DNA of 64,000 nt, taken from positions 69,435,043 to 69,499,042 of the forward strand of contig OW799234.1 in NCBI GenBank assembly GCA_941918925.1. The letters run 5' to 3'. The notes beneath the pieces were generated by a model. That model saw only the letters and a list, made by a program, of their open reading frames with translations. It made no database searches and was not told where the DNA came from. The DNA comes from Phyto melanocephala (taxonomy: Eukaryota > Arthropoda > Insecta > Diptera > Rhinophoridae). Positions 1 to 10,219 of the stretch are shown piece after piece (positions within the stretch are counted from its first letter, which is position 1; every line of letters begins with the position of its first letter). Made by a program: the position numbers and the translations under genes.

Positions 1-476
1 AGTATAACTGCTTAAACTTATTAAATGAAAGGTCTTGAGTAATAAAATACAGTGAGATAAAAATGAAAAAAACTCAAGATGACGTCCTAGATTAAATGCC
101 GAACATAAATATGAGTCAAATATAGTAGTTACGGCTTTGTTTCCTCAACCCACTCAATATTAGTATCAAAAAAGCGCTCGACCAATACAATGTAGTAAAC
201 TATAAAAAAATCTTAAATCCAAAATGACATCTTATAGAAAATGGCGGGTCGAATTTTTTTAACCCCAAAAATATGGATATCAAATGAAAGGGCTTGACTA
301 TAAGAATTCAGTAACTATTTAAAAATACAAAATCACAGATAACGTCGCAAATAATAAAGAAAATAGTGTATTGCATGAAAGCTAAAATCTAGGCTAAGCT
401 ACGATGTGATCAGGATGGATGGTGAAGGATATTATCAGTTTCGGCACGGCCGAATATAGCGCTCTTACTTGTTTTT
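1..476 (+). mobile_element. DINE-1-like (HINE) element, 3' portion, old subfamily
   Basis: The right end carries the subfamily's 3' signature: the inverted repeat TTCGGCACGGCCGAA, then TATAGCGCTCTTACTTG and a T run (about 449-476). Upstream are repeated phrases such as AATGAAAGGGCTTGACTA and AAGATGACGTC, also seen on the minus strand at 38.66-38.94 kb. The 5' end lies outside the window. DINE-1/HINE elements are non-autonomous relatives of Helentrons; no coding capacity is expected and none is seen. Confidence 0.8.
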
Positions 477-499
477 CTAATGTATTAGTTTATAATATT

Positions 500-852
500 C
501 CTACAGATAATATTGGACTACGTGGTCCATTTTAGCTAAATGGACTACTTACAACATGGTCCTATGTAATGCATGACCATATCAATTTTAAACAAGAAAT
601 TGCAGTTAAACGAAAAGTGTTCGTGTTTTAACGATTACATATATTGTTGTCAAAACGTGTACAATGGTCATGTAGGTGCTCAATCGAGTAGTGACAAAGT
701 GTAGTTTGCGACTATATGGTCCCGCCCTAGGGCATCGTAAGGTTAAACCGACCATGTTTTCTCTATACATTTAGGTAACCCGTTTATTAGTCCTAGTCCA
801 TTACAGAGTATTATTTACATACGTGTATGGACTAGCCGCCTTATTTGCAGGG
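500..852. mobile_element. Unassigned MITE, copy 1
   Basis: A roughly 355-bp unit that recurs in the same orientation at 3302-3660 with long stretches of identity (ACGTGGTCCATT, AGTGACAAAG, GTGTATGGACTAG). It ends in TTATTTGCAGGG, and the start CCTACAGATAAT is a degenerate inverted match. No target duplication is evident and no protein is encoded. The superfamily is unclear. Confidence 0.6.
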
Positions 853-1130
853 ATGTGTAGAAAATATTATTTTTTGTTTGTACACTCAGGTCTTTTTTTA
901 TGCGGTATTTTTTATGCGAATTTGAATTTATGCGGTTTTTAAATATTCAATATTTTTATACTGGGATTTGATATTTCTGTTAAGGTTTGTGCTTTCTGTA
1001 AAGTTTGTAGCCTGTTAAGGTTTGTACTTTCTGTTAATTAATGCGTTTCATGCGAAGATTAGCAGCGATTATTTGAAATTTGGGATTTCCCTTATAGATT
1101 TTGTAAGCAGGCGACGAAGAAATGTTCTAA

Positions 1131-2244
1131 AGCCTTCGTTAGCCGAGCGCTGATGCAACCGTACTGTAACGGAACGTACTGTAAGCAAGTTTGTGCAGTT
1201 ATAGAACATTAAAAACGTAACATATGTTTTTGACATTCATAAACAAAACAGCATTAGTATACATAGATAAATAACGCAATTTAAAAATATTTTTCAAACA
1301 AGCCTGTGCTTTTTTCAATGGATACAGAAGAATTGTTTATTGATATAAACCTTTGCCTGATCAAGTAAAATTAGATGTTCATCATCCATTTTATTAAAAA
1401 TTACCAAGGAAACTTTTATTTCTTAAATTTAAAAACTTATTTAGTTTGTTTTATTTTATTTTGGTATGAAAATAAACAGCTGATTATAAAACAGTGATGG
1501 GTATTACAATTTTACTAATGGTTTTTTATTACAAAGAAAAAGTACCTAATAATATCAGAAAATATTTTGTGTATTTATTTATGTATATTAATATGTTTTA
1601 TTTATTATTTAGCATTTATAATTAAAATATAATAAACAAATTATAGTTTATTTAGTAATGTGTTTTTGTATACAGATCAATTGATATTAATTAATAGATT
1701 TGTATACAATTTTAATCCTTACATATTTCACATTTATTATACACAATGAATATACAAAGCGTATGTGCAAGACGCTTTAAAGTCTCCAGTTTTGCAATTT
1801 TTTTAAGCGGAAATATTTATTATAGCGGTAATTGCGTTTCTAGCAAGTATAACGAAAAAAGAAACAATAGTAATCAGAATAAAACATAGTATAAGTTTAA
1901 AATAGACACAATAGTTCACAAAACTGTATTTAAAAAATTCGTAAAGCAAAATAAATTAACACGCAAAGTACTAAAAGTTGTTTTAATTTTCTTCCTCGTA
2001 TTAAAATATATTTAAAAAAAGTACCATAAAAAAAGCAAAAATACCCTAAAATCATATAACAAACAAGCAGCCCAACACTGGCTTACAAATGTCACGTAAG
2101 AATGTAAGGAAATTCTAATTTATACAGAATGGTACGTTCCGGTTACAGTACGTTAAATTTCGCTAAGCTTTTGCATTGTTTCTCATAAGCCAAAAACGAA
2201 CAGCTGATACATTACAGTACGGATGCGCTCGGCTAACTGAGGCT
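1131..2244. mobile_element. MITE-like element nested in the Tigger-type element
   Basis: Imperfect terminal inverted repeats about 35-39 bp long: left begins AGCCTTCGTTAGCCGAGCGC (1131-1169), right reads AGCCTCAGTTAGCCGAGCGC in reverse complement (about 2210-2244). Extra inverted motifs inside each end contain CGTACTGTAAC. Both flanks show TAA (1128-1130 and 2245-2247), fitting a 3-bp duplication of PIF/Harbinger type. The interior is about 70-75% A/T with no open frame. The superfamily is tentative. Confidence 0.6.
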
Positions 2245-2443
2245 TAACGTACGTTTGCAGTTTAGTCATTGACAGTTGAATTTTGCATTAAATTCAAAAT
2301 ATTTATTGTGGTGGAATTTTACAGAGATTTTTAAATTTTAATTATCGAAGGTGTTGAAGTTTCGCTCCAAAAAGTAAGTGTAATTTTTTTTTATGGTTTC
2401 AATGCTAACATTAAATTTTTGGATTCGTTTTTAAGAAATTGAT

Positions 2444-2593
2444 ATGGAGAAAAATAAGAAAAAATGACAAACGATTTCTTTAGAGACCAAAATCGAAATT
2501 TTGGACCGCTTAGCAAATGGAGCTAAAAATAAGGCTCTGGCAGACCACTTCAAACTAGGCCAATCATCAATCAGAGCCATTAAAAAAAATTAA
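2444..2593 (+). pseudogene. Tigger/pogo transposase N-terminal helix-turn-helix remnant
   Basis: Reading from the ATG at 2444 gives a basic start (MEKNKKK), a TGA at codon 8, then in the same frame SLETKIEILDRLANG, KALADHFKLGQSSIRAI and KKN before a TAA at 2591. This is the pattern of the CENP-B/Psq-type DNA-binding helix-turn-helix at the N-terminus of Tigger and pogo transposases (E-K-I-E-I-L-x-R-L-x-x-G ... S-x-S-x-I-x-x-I-K-K-N). In a full element a second HTH and a DDE domain follow; here the sequence runs straight into the 3' subterminal repeats. It cannot supply transposase. The stop at codon 8 shows it is dead even as a DNA-binding fragment. Confidence 0.75.
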
Positions 2594-3301
2594 ATTTCCT
2601 TTTTTTTATGCGAATTTGGTACATTTTTAATACTTTAATTTCAATTTATGCGATTTTTTTAAATTCCGGAACGTATCCCTAGTTTTTGTATGGAGCTAGG
2701 GTCTTTTTTATGCGATTTTTTTTATGCGATTTTATGCGGAACGCATCTACCGCATAAAAAAAGACCTGATTGCATTATATTTTCAAACATTTTTTATATT
2801 TACAGAATATTTTTTCACAAATTCGTTTTCAGTTTGTAAATGTTTTGAGTTTGTTTTTTGTGTAAACATAATTTATATATTTTCCCTGGAGAAGCCACTC
2901 ATTGTTGGGTAGCAAAATATTAGTTTGTTAATAAATTTTTTTTTTATAAAAAAAAAACAAAAGCTCAAAAAAAGGAAAATTTTTTTTAAAAATATTACCT
3001 GCAAAATATTTTATTAAACAAAGTGTTTTCAAGTGTAATTTATTTGTTTTCAAAATATTTTCTTAAAACTCTAAAGAAAGGTAGAAACAAAACAAACCAA
3101 AAATTGTAAAAATATTTGAGTGCATGTATTTGGTTTGTTTAAAAAGAATGTATGTAAAAAAAACGAATATATTATTAAAAAATAGTGGCGAAAAGCATTA
3201 ATTGTAATATAAAAATATATTAAGAAAATTAAATTTTAAATAAAAAAGAATATTACAATATTTAATTAACTGTTGCTTAGAAAATAGTTTGACTTATCGA
3301 A

Positions 3302-3660
3302 CCCTGCAAATAATACTGGACAACGTGGTCCATTAAAGCTGAAGTAGACTACTTACGATATGGTCTTATGTAATGCGGTCATGGACCATATCATTTTTAA
3401 ACAAATGTTTGTAGTTAAACGGCAAGTGTCGTGTTTAAACGAGTACGTATAGTGTTGCGAAGAGGTGTTTAATAGTCATGTAGCTGCTGCAACAAGCAGT
3501 GACAAAGAGTAGTTTTAAAATTATTTCTTCTACTTATATGGTCCAGCCCTAGCACATCGTAATGTTAAGTCCATACATTTTGGTGACCTTTGGGCTAGTC
3601 CTCTTACATTACGGGGTATAATTTGCATGCGTGTATGGACTAGTCGCGTTATCTTCAGGG
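3302..3660. mobile_element. Unassigned MITE, copy 2
   Basis: Second copy of the unit at 500-852, same orientation, 359 bp. Here the left end is the better preserved one: CCCTGCAAATAAT at 3302, with the right end TTATCTTCAGGG. Comparing copies gives a consensus terminal repeat of about CCCTGCAAATAA. The flanks show no obvious target duplication. Confidence 0.6.
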
Positions 3661-4730
3661 AAAGCACAGAACAAGTAATTGATTTTGATTTTTGCGCTCG
3701 CATTGCCGACCGTACGTTCGACATAGATGAATCAACTTTAGTATGAAAACTCTTACGTTTTCTTTGGTGTCGTCTTTCAAGTTATCGTTCGCATAAAATG
3801 TAGATTGTTGAACCCAAATCAGTTTTCTTTCACTTATAATGCGATAGAGCACCTTCATTCGAAATCCTTAAACAGGCTATTAATATTTTAGTTTGGTCTA
3901 AAAATTTTAAAAATTTCATAAAAATCTCTTTAAATAATTTCCTTATTACAAAAGAAATTGAGTAAAATCTTTACGCAGTTTAATAAATATGCAGCGATTT
4001 ACAGTTTTTATTAAGTTTTTTGAACCCAAATCTTTAAAGCTTCTAATTTTTCCTACATTGTTAAGAAAACATTTCTTTTCAAAGGCATTCAAGGTTGTTT
4101 TGTAGGAGTTTACAAATCTTGAGAAAAACTTTTTTTTCTCATTTTATATCGCATAATATGTATAAATAAAAAAATGTTACATCTATACAGACTGCAAATA
4201 TACTAATTTTATGCCACAAAGCACCAAAACGAGAAGCATTATACCAATTTAACAAACAAAAAAAACAACTACAACGCCATACATTTATTCCCAGTGACAG
4301 AGAAGAAAAAACAAAACTATTTATCAATGTTGAAAATTTTTCCCAACTTAACGTAAACAAAATATGTTAGAAAAAAAAGAAAAATATGAATGAATACAAA
4401 CTGCTGCAGTTAAAGTCCCTCTCATTAAGAATGCGAGGGAGGAACACAAACACTCAACTTACGAAATGTCAGTATAAATAAAACAACAACAAACAAGATT
4501 CCTACTGCTGTTGGAAGACGAGGAAAATTATGAATGCATCATGCGAAGAAAAAACGAAGCAATTGGGGAAACAAACAAAATCCATATGAGATGGCATATC
4601 TTGGCTGTCGGAGATGAGAGTTAAAAATAGTAGGAAACCTTAGGATTTGGTATAATCAAAGTGAAACAAGCTAATTTCTGAATCAACACGAAAAATATAT
4701 CAAGAATAAAATTAGAATTGACGTTTTATA
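3661..4730. other. AT-rich DNA, no feature recognised
   Basis: Short open frames here are low in complexity and have no recognisable motif. I see no repeat shared with the rest of the window. Confidence 0.5.
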
Positions 4731-5630
4731 AAGCGTGATTTTTTAAGCGTAGTTTTTGTAAAAATCTAATAAAACACTCAAATTTGCATCATATATTCAA
4801 AATTTGTATTGAAATCGATAAATTGGTATTTGCCAGTTACTTTTTAACAATAACTTCATGTAAATATTGCCCGCGGCTTCGGGTCAAATGGTCCATTCGT
4901 AAGTGGTCCAATTTTGCACCAATTTTTCGAGCATTTTGGCCTGTATTCCATGAATAACACGTGTTATGTTATATTCTAAAACTTCAATCGTGTTTGGCTT
5001 GTCCACATAGACCAACGACTTCACATAAACCCACAAGAAATAGTCAAGAGGTGTCAAATCACATGATCTTGGCGGCCAACTTTCAGGGCCGTTTCGAGAG
5101 ATAAACTGCTCATCAAATTCATCCTTCAATATGTCCATTGTTTCACGAGCTGTGTGGCATGTGGCACCGTCAATAAAGTCCAACTCAGCCAATTGGGGCA
5201 AAAAAAAGTTGCTTATCATGGCTCGATATCGTTCGCCGTTGACCGTAACGTTTCTTTCACGGTCGTCTTTGAAAAAAAAAATGGATCGATGATGCCACTA
5301 GCCCATAAACCACACCAAGCTGTGGTTTTTTCGGGATGCATCGGTAACTCTTGTACAGCATGTGGTTGTTCTTCACCCCAGATGCGACAGTTTTTACGTA
5401 TCCATTTAGCGAAAAATGAGCCTCATCGCTAAACACACTTTTTCGATAAAACTGTGGATTTTACAGAGCACGAATTTTGATAATAAATTTCAACGATTTG
5501 CAGTCGTTGCTCGCTTGTGAGTTTCTTCATGATGAAATGGCAGAGTAAACTGACTGCTTTTAATTTTCACAGATGTAGTTTGGATGCAATTACCAACCAG
5601 TATTGCCAGCCCGAAAAACTTAATTCATAA
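4731..5630 (-). mobile_element. mariner-like element (DD41D type), decayed
   Basis: Left end TATAAAGCGTGATTTTTTAAG (TA at 4729-4730) closely resembles the better preserved end TATAAAGGGTGATTTTTTAG at 57643. The right end, near 5630, is degenerate (GAAAAACTTAATTCATAA). It encloses a minus-strand transposase relic. The right boundary is approximate. Confidence 0.7.
4837..5530 (-). pseudogene. mariner transposase (DD41D) pseudogene
   Basis: Starts at an ATG at 5530 with MKKLTSEQRLQIVEIYYQN, the usual N-terminus of this family. After about 24 residues it jumps to the catalytic region (VFSDEAHFSLNGYV in another frame), so the paired-type DNA-binding domain and linker are missing. In the longest open segment (4884-5219) DGATCHTARETMD is followed after exactly 41 residues by the D of LTPLDYFLW, which defines the DD41D spacing. 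The sequence just before DGATCH is also shortened (LAELDFI joins directly to it). A frameshift near 5270 (run of A) and another near 4890 break the frame; the C-terminal SRGQYLHEVI is still readable down to a stop at 4837. Non-functional. Family membership follows from motif spacing; the exact clade would need a phylogeny. Confidence 0.85.
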
Positions 5631-5639
5631 AAAATTATA

Positions 5640-6860
5640 TGTATCGAAAATTTCCTTTGGAAAGAAAATTTAGAGAAAAAAAAAGACAGCAAATTTATCA
5701 AACAATTTTCTATGGAAAACAATTTATTGAAAAATATTTATAGAAAGAAAAATTACAAAAAATTTTCTATAAAAAAAAAAAATTATCAAAAATTTTTTAT
5801 TAAAAAAATGTATAGAAAAATTTTTATAAACAAAATAGGTAAAGAAAAATTTTTAAAGAAAGAAAATTTTTTGCAAATTTTTAATAGAAATAATATTTTC
5901 AAACATTTTCTATAAAATTTCCTACATAAAGAAAATCTATCGAACAATAAAAAAAAAATTATTACAAATTTTCAATCGAAAGTAAAAAAAGTTATCGTAA
6001 AATTTTCTAATAAACTTAACGATGATTTTCTATAGAAAGAAAATTTATTAAAAATTTTTTATAAAAAGATAATTTACTGAACATTTTCTAAAAAAGAAAA
6101 TTTTTTGCAAAGTTTTTATAAAAAGAACATTTATTGAAAATTTCCTACAGAAAGAATATCTATCGAAAATTTTTTAAAGCAAAAAAATATTACAAATTTT
6201 CAATCGAAAAATATATAATTTATAGAAAATTTTATAATAAAATTACACTGCTCAGCAGCAAAATCTTCCATTAAACAAAACTATGTGGACTATATGGATT
6301 TTGATGCACTGAACTCAAGTCCCTTGTCGGTTTTTTCCATCAGATCGGGATCTTTTTTTATGGGCGTGGCAAATTTTTTCCCCTAAATTAATCAGGTACG
6401 GAGACATATTTTATCCTAACTCGATAACCAGTCATCCGATATTCAAAAATAAAACACCAGAAGATGTGTCACAAAATTGTTTTTATTTTAATGGAATAAT
6501 ATCTCTTACCGTTTTGGAATTATTCAAAAATTAATGGAGAAAGAAAATTTATCGAAAATTTTCTATAGAAAGAAAATTAATCGAAAATTTTCTATAGAAA
6601 GAAAATTCATCGAAAATTTTCTATAGAAAAAAATTTATCGAAAAATAGAAAAAAATTTTAGAAAATTTTCTATAGAAAGAAATTTGTTGAAAATTTTCTA
6701 AAAAAAAATGTTCGAAAATTTTCTATAACAAGTTATCAAATAATGTAAGACAAATATTTATCAAGCGTTTTTCATCACGGCAAATTTTTTATTAAAATAT
6801 TCTACAGAAAAATTTACCGATAATTTTCTTCTTAATCAAAGTCTTCTGTTAACAAAGAAA
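5640..6860. repeat. Degenerate short tandem array (TTTTCTATAGAAAGAAAAT-type)
   Basis: About 1.2 kb of irregular units of 25-30 bp based on AAAATTTTCTATAGAAAG followed by AAAATTTATCG. It is most regular at 6536-6730. A non-repeat block at about 6248-6530 (containing CTGCTCAGCAGCAAAATC) interrupts it. Each unit contains a small palindrome (TTTTCTATAGAAA). Open frames here are Lys/Asn/Phe-rich artefacts. Confidence 0.75.
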
Positions 6861-8525
6861 GTTTTTAATACTTCTCTGATAAATAAAATGTATGGAAGAT
6901 TGGCCCTAAACACAAAGGCGCATAGTACTTTGTCAACTTGAAATGCATTAAAAGTAGGACGTTTTATCACTGTTGTGCCTCACCATGTAGTAAATGTGTG
7001 TATGTGTGCGGGAGTAAAGTATTATAAATGTGTTTGTTTGAACGTCTAAGAAAACGCATTACAATTTGATGTCAAATGAAGCGGCAAAATTTAAAATAAA
7101 ATGAAATATTGCCGAAATTTCCCATCTACAATGTGGGGGTGGGAATAGGGGCCAGTTATAGTAAATGAAAGGACTTAAGGATAACGGCGTCAGTTAAGCT
7201 AAGCTAAATGACGCCCAGGCGACGTTTCTATGGGGGAAAAAAAGAAGAAAATGCTGTCATTTAGTAAACAGCACCAAAACTGTTATTCTTCTTACTTTAC
7301 CAACTGCATAAGATTGAATTTAGAAATATGGTGAATAAATGTCGCAGCCTTTTGGTGTGTGCATGAGTGTCTGTGCGTTTGTGTACGTCTTCAGCGCCAT
7401 AATGGCAACGCATACAAAATGTTGTTTTTTCGTGCATGAGAAGGAAAATTGCAGAATATTGTGAAAGGAAAATAACCCAGCCAAGGGGCTGAAAAACAAA
7501 AAATATAAATAAAAAATATTTCATCTTCTTTTTTTTTCTTCTCGTGTTGATTCTTCTTACCAGAGGACAAACAGGTCATACAATGCAGGCAGCAGCGTAA
7601 CACTATCAGCTTTAAAATCCTGCATAGAGGTTGGCATATGAATGTATGTGTGTGTTAATTTGTGTGTTGTCTATAAAGCATTCGCTTAATCAAGTTGGGG
7701 GAGCACAAAACTAAATTTTTAGCAAAATGCGAAATTTTAACTGCACAAAACGAAGGACGTTTATTTCTAAAGGCAGTTGAACTACAAGAAATTACTTTTC
7801 CTTCCTTCTATTCATCTTTGTTTTTGTGATTGTTGTTGTAGGAGTATTTGCTTGCCACCATCAGCAGTTGCAGCAAAATGAAAGAAAAAATGTATTAAAA
7901 TTATTTTACATTTTTTACACGGCAATGGGCGACTTTTTGGTTGTTTTCTCATAGAGATCTTCGTTATCAGCAGCTTTCATATATAAGAAGTGACTTTATT
8001 ATCAAATTTTTATTAAATAAAAAAATCTAAAAGTTGTCATTTACTTTACACCAAATATTCCAAATTAAAGCAAACATTTTGAATCGGCAACTAAAAATTT
8101 TTTTTTATCAAAATATTGAGGTCCTTCCAAAACAAATTCATAAGGTTGTAGTTGCAACAAATACAACCTTATAGATTATTAAAATTATATTAAAATATTT
8201 TAAAACTAAAGATAGGCATAAGATTTCTATAAACAAAAATCTATTGATGTTTTTTAACAAAATCTTCAAAGTAAATGGTTTCCCATGTGTTGGAGACCAG
8301 TTTCGTCTCCAGAAGTTATGTTACAATGGAGGTTTGAATCAGCGAATATCGTGCCTTTGTCGCTTGGAAGTTTTTAGAAAATAAATATTGTTACTACGTT
8401 TTTATGTAAGTTTATTAATAAAATTTTTGTAATAAATTACAATTGTAAAACTTATCGTTTGTACCCACAGATTGTGCAAATAAAATTTTTACTTTTTAGT
8501 GCTGCCTACTTCCATTTTTAAATTT
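6861..8525. other. AT-rich DNA with possible DINE-like scraps
   Basis: No gene found. At about 7065-7215 phrases such as AAATGAAAGGACTTAAGGATAACGGCGTC resemble the interior of the old DINE-like subfamily seen at 1-476, but without ends. The remainder, including 8270-8520, shows nothing I can name. Confidence 0.4.
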
Positions 8526-8917
8526 TTATACCCACCACCAAAAAATGGTGGGGGTATATTCATTTTGTCATTCCGTTTATAACAAATCGAAATATTCTCT
8601 GGGGTTTGGTTTCATTTTATGACAATTTACCTATGTCCATCCGTCTGTCTGTTTGTGGAAATCACGATAGAGCTCGAACCAAATAAGATAGGCGTCACAA
8701 GGTCTGTTGTGTATTTAAAATAGGCTACATCGGATAATAAAGAAGAGAGTTAAAGGTCCTAATGCAAGAGTAGGTCAAAAAAACCATGTCCTTGCAACAT
8801 GAAATAAAATTCGATTGTGTCTAAATGCATTGACATAGAATGATGATACTTTAAAGGTTTTTGTATTTCCTTAGTAAAAACAATATATATTATATTATAG
8901 TGCTCTTACTTGTTTTT
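8526..8917 (+). mobile_element. DINE-1-like element, TATACCCACC subfamily
   Basis: The 5' hairpin is TATACCCACCACC ... GGTGGGGGTATA, followed by TTTGTCATTCCGTTTATAAC and a CCATCCGTCTGTCTGTTTG tract, all standard for the 5' third of these fly elements. The 3' end is TATAGTGCTCTTACTTG plus T run at 8896-8917. At 392 bp it is internally deleted; the 3' GC-rich hairpin is missing. Confidence 0.8.
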
Positions 8918-8989
8918 ATTGAAATGTAGAGAAGCAAACTTTGCGTGACCCTCACTTGATGTCAGGTGCATATCGCAACTTTACATCTT

Positions 8990-9290
8990 GAGGTTTCTAG
9001 CGGTATTGAAGGGTCACTAGATGTTAGGGAAACATGCAAGCTGGCGTAGACTTCCTTAAGACGATAATTGTCGTAGCTGCATGGATTTGGAGAAGGAGGA
9101 GTGGTTTTTGCACCTTCTCTACGAATGTGCTACCCTGGATACCAAGAGACACATGATTCTGAGCAATCATATACTGGATACTCTCTCTATAGATATATGA
9201 GGTACTGAACGATCTGCTGAGATACCTCAGGGCTAAGAGGTTGATCTGAAACCTAAACCCACATTGTTAGACTGGTATTAAGATAAACTA
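8990..9290 (+). pseudogene. Non-LTR retrotransposon 3' coding scrap
   Basis: A decayed second copy of the C-terminal region of the element at 20.9-21.6 kb. Shared stretches include GGTATTGA(A/C)GGGTCACT(A/G)GATGTTAGG and GGAGAAGGAGGA followed by CACCTTCTCT. Read in the matching frames it gives the residue pattern of a cysteine/histidine knuckle (CRSC/CMDL ... HLLYECA), with several frameshifts and stops. Not functional. Confidence 0.6.
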
Positions 9291-9543
9291 GTTCTGACGA
9301 GAGATATGGTCTTGTCATAACAAGTTCGCGAGTAGTGAACTAACTCCATAACCAATCAACCATTTTTATTTTATTTTCACGAACAAAAAAGTGACAACGC
9401 TATACAACTAGTCCACAAAAAATTTTGTTATTTAAGACTTCTTGTATTTCTGAGCATGTAAGTCCTGCAACAAAAACTAATGCACACTTTATACGCAAAA
9501 ACTTTGTATTGCAATAACTATACTTGCAATTAACACGTACAAA

Positions 9544-9607
9544 AAAGGGGGAATGTGTGAGTAATTTCATATCTGAAATTACAGCAAAATGTTATTGTTC
9601 CCCCTTT
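9544..9607. repeat. Two-level inverted repeat (cruciform-capable)
   Basis: Outer arms AAAGGGGGAA (9544-9553) and TTCCCCCTTT (9598-9607) enclose an inner perfect hairpin, GTAATTTCA (9561-9569) and TGAAATTAC (9574-9582), with a 4-nt loop. The G5/C5 arms stand out in AT-rich DNA. No function assigned. Confidence 0.6.
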
Positions 9608-9670
9608 AAGGAGATTTTAACCTTAAAGTCTATTATTTTCATGGCAATGTCTGTGAGAGTTCTGTTTTAA

Positions 9671-10016
9671 CTCTTTCCGGCGCGTTGATATAAATACTAT
9701 ACCACTTATTTAATTAATTTTCATACATACTGCGTTCAATGGTATAATCTAAATACCACTTTTCTATGTAGATTCAAGCTTATATTTAACAAAAAAAAAT
9801 ACAGCAAGTGTTTGAAGGAGATAGATATTTATTTTGTTGCACTAAAATTGAGTACCATCAGTTAAACGACGAGAGAGGATACCGATATCCTCCTAGTTAA
9901 TTCCTCAAGGATAACATTGTTTTATTACATTTTTTTAAATACATATCTTAAATAAATAAAGGAAAATAAAAATCGGTTTTAATTTTTGTCGATCTCATAT
10001 AGTGCCCCGGAAAGAG
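9671..10016. mobile_element. piggyBac-like MITE
   Basis: A 346-bp element flanked on both sides by TTAA (9667-9670 and 10017-10020). The terminal inverted repeats start CTCTTTCCGG on each side, with CGCG and GGGC differing just inside. TTAA duplication and TIRs starting C(C/T)CTTT are the hallmark of piggyBac-type elements. No open frame, so it would depend on transposase from elsewhere. Confidence 0.7.
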
Positions 10017-10219
10017 TTAACGAAACCCATTTAATGCTTTCATGACAGTAAATGAGATTTTCCATGCAGTCGTAAAATAAAATTTGTTTTAATTTGGAAA
10101 CGATTATTCTTATGCTCTCATTTTAATACATTTACTCTCTCAACAAAAACGTGACAAAAAATAAGAACAAAAGAGTAATAACGCAGCGATATTAAAGTAT
10201 TTGACGTGACTGCTAGACA

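Larger units (their letters stand above)
886..2769 (+). mobile_element. pogo/Tigger-type DNA transposon, internally deleted and interrupted
   Basis: A perfect 22-bp terminal inverted repeat bounds the element (886-907 and 748-769 of the 2-kb block, i.e. 2748-2769); it begins TCAGGTC, followed by seven T and ATGCGG. The motif TTTTATGCGA is repeated subterminally at both ends. The only coding remnant is a CENP-B-type helix-turn-helix at 2444-2593; the catalytic part is deleted. A second inverted-repeat element (1131-2244) sits inside, so the original element was only about 0.8 kb. The family call rests on the helix-turn-helix and the TIR style. Confidence 0.75.

Noticed and set aside
5154..5432. 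Plus-strand frame opposite the mariner
   Set aside because: Antisense shadow of the transposase relic; the same happens at 55260-55448.
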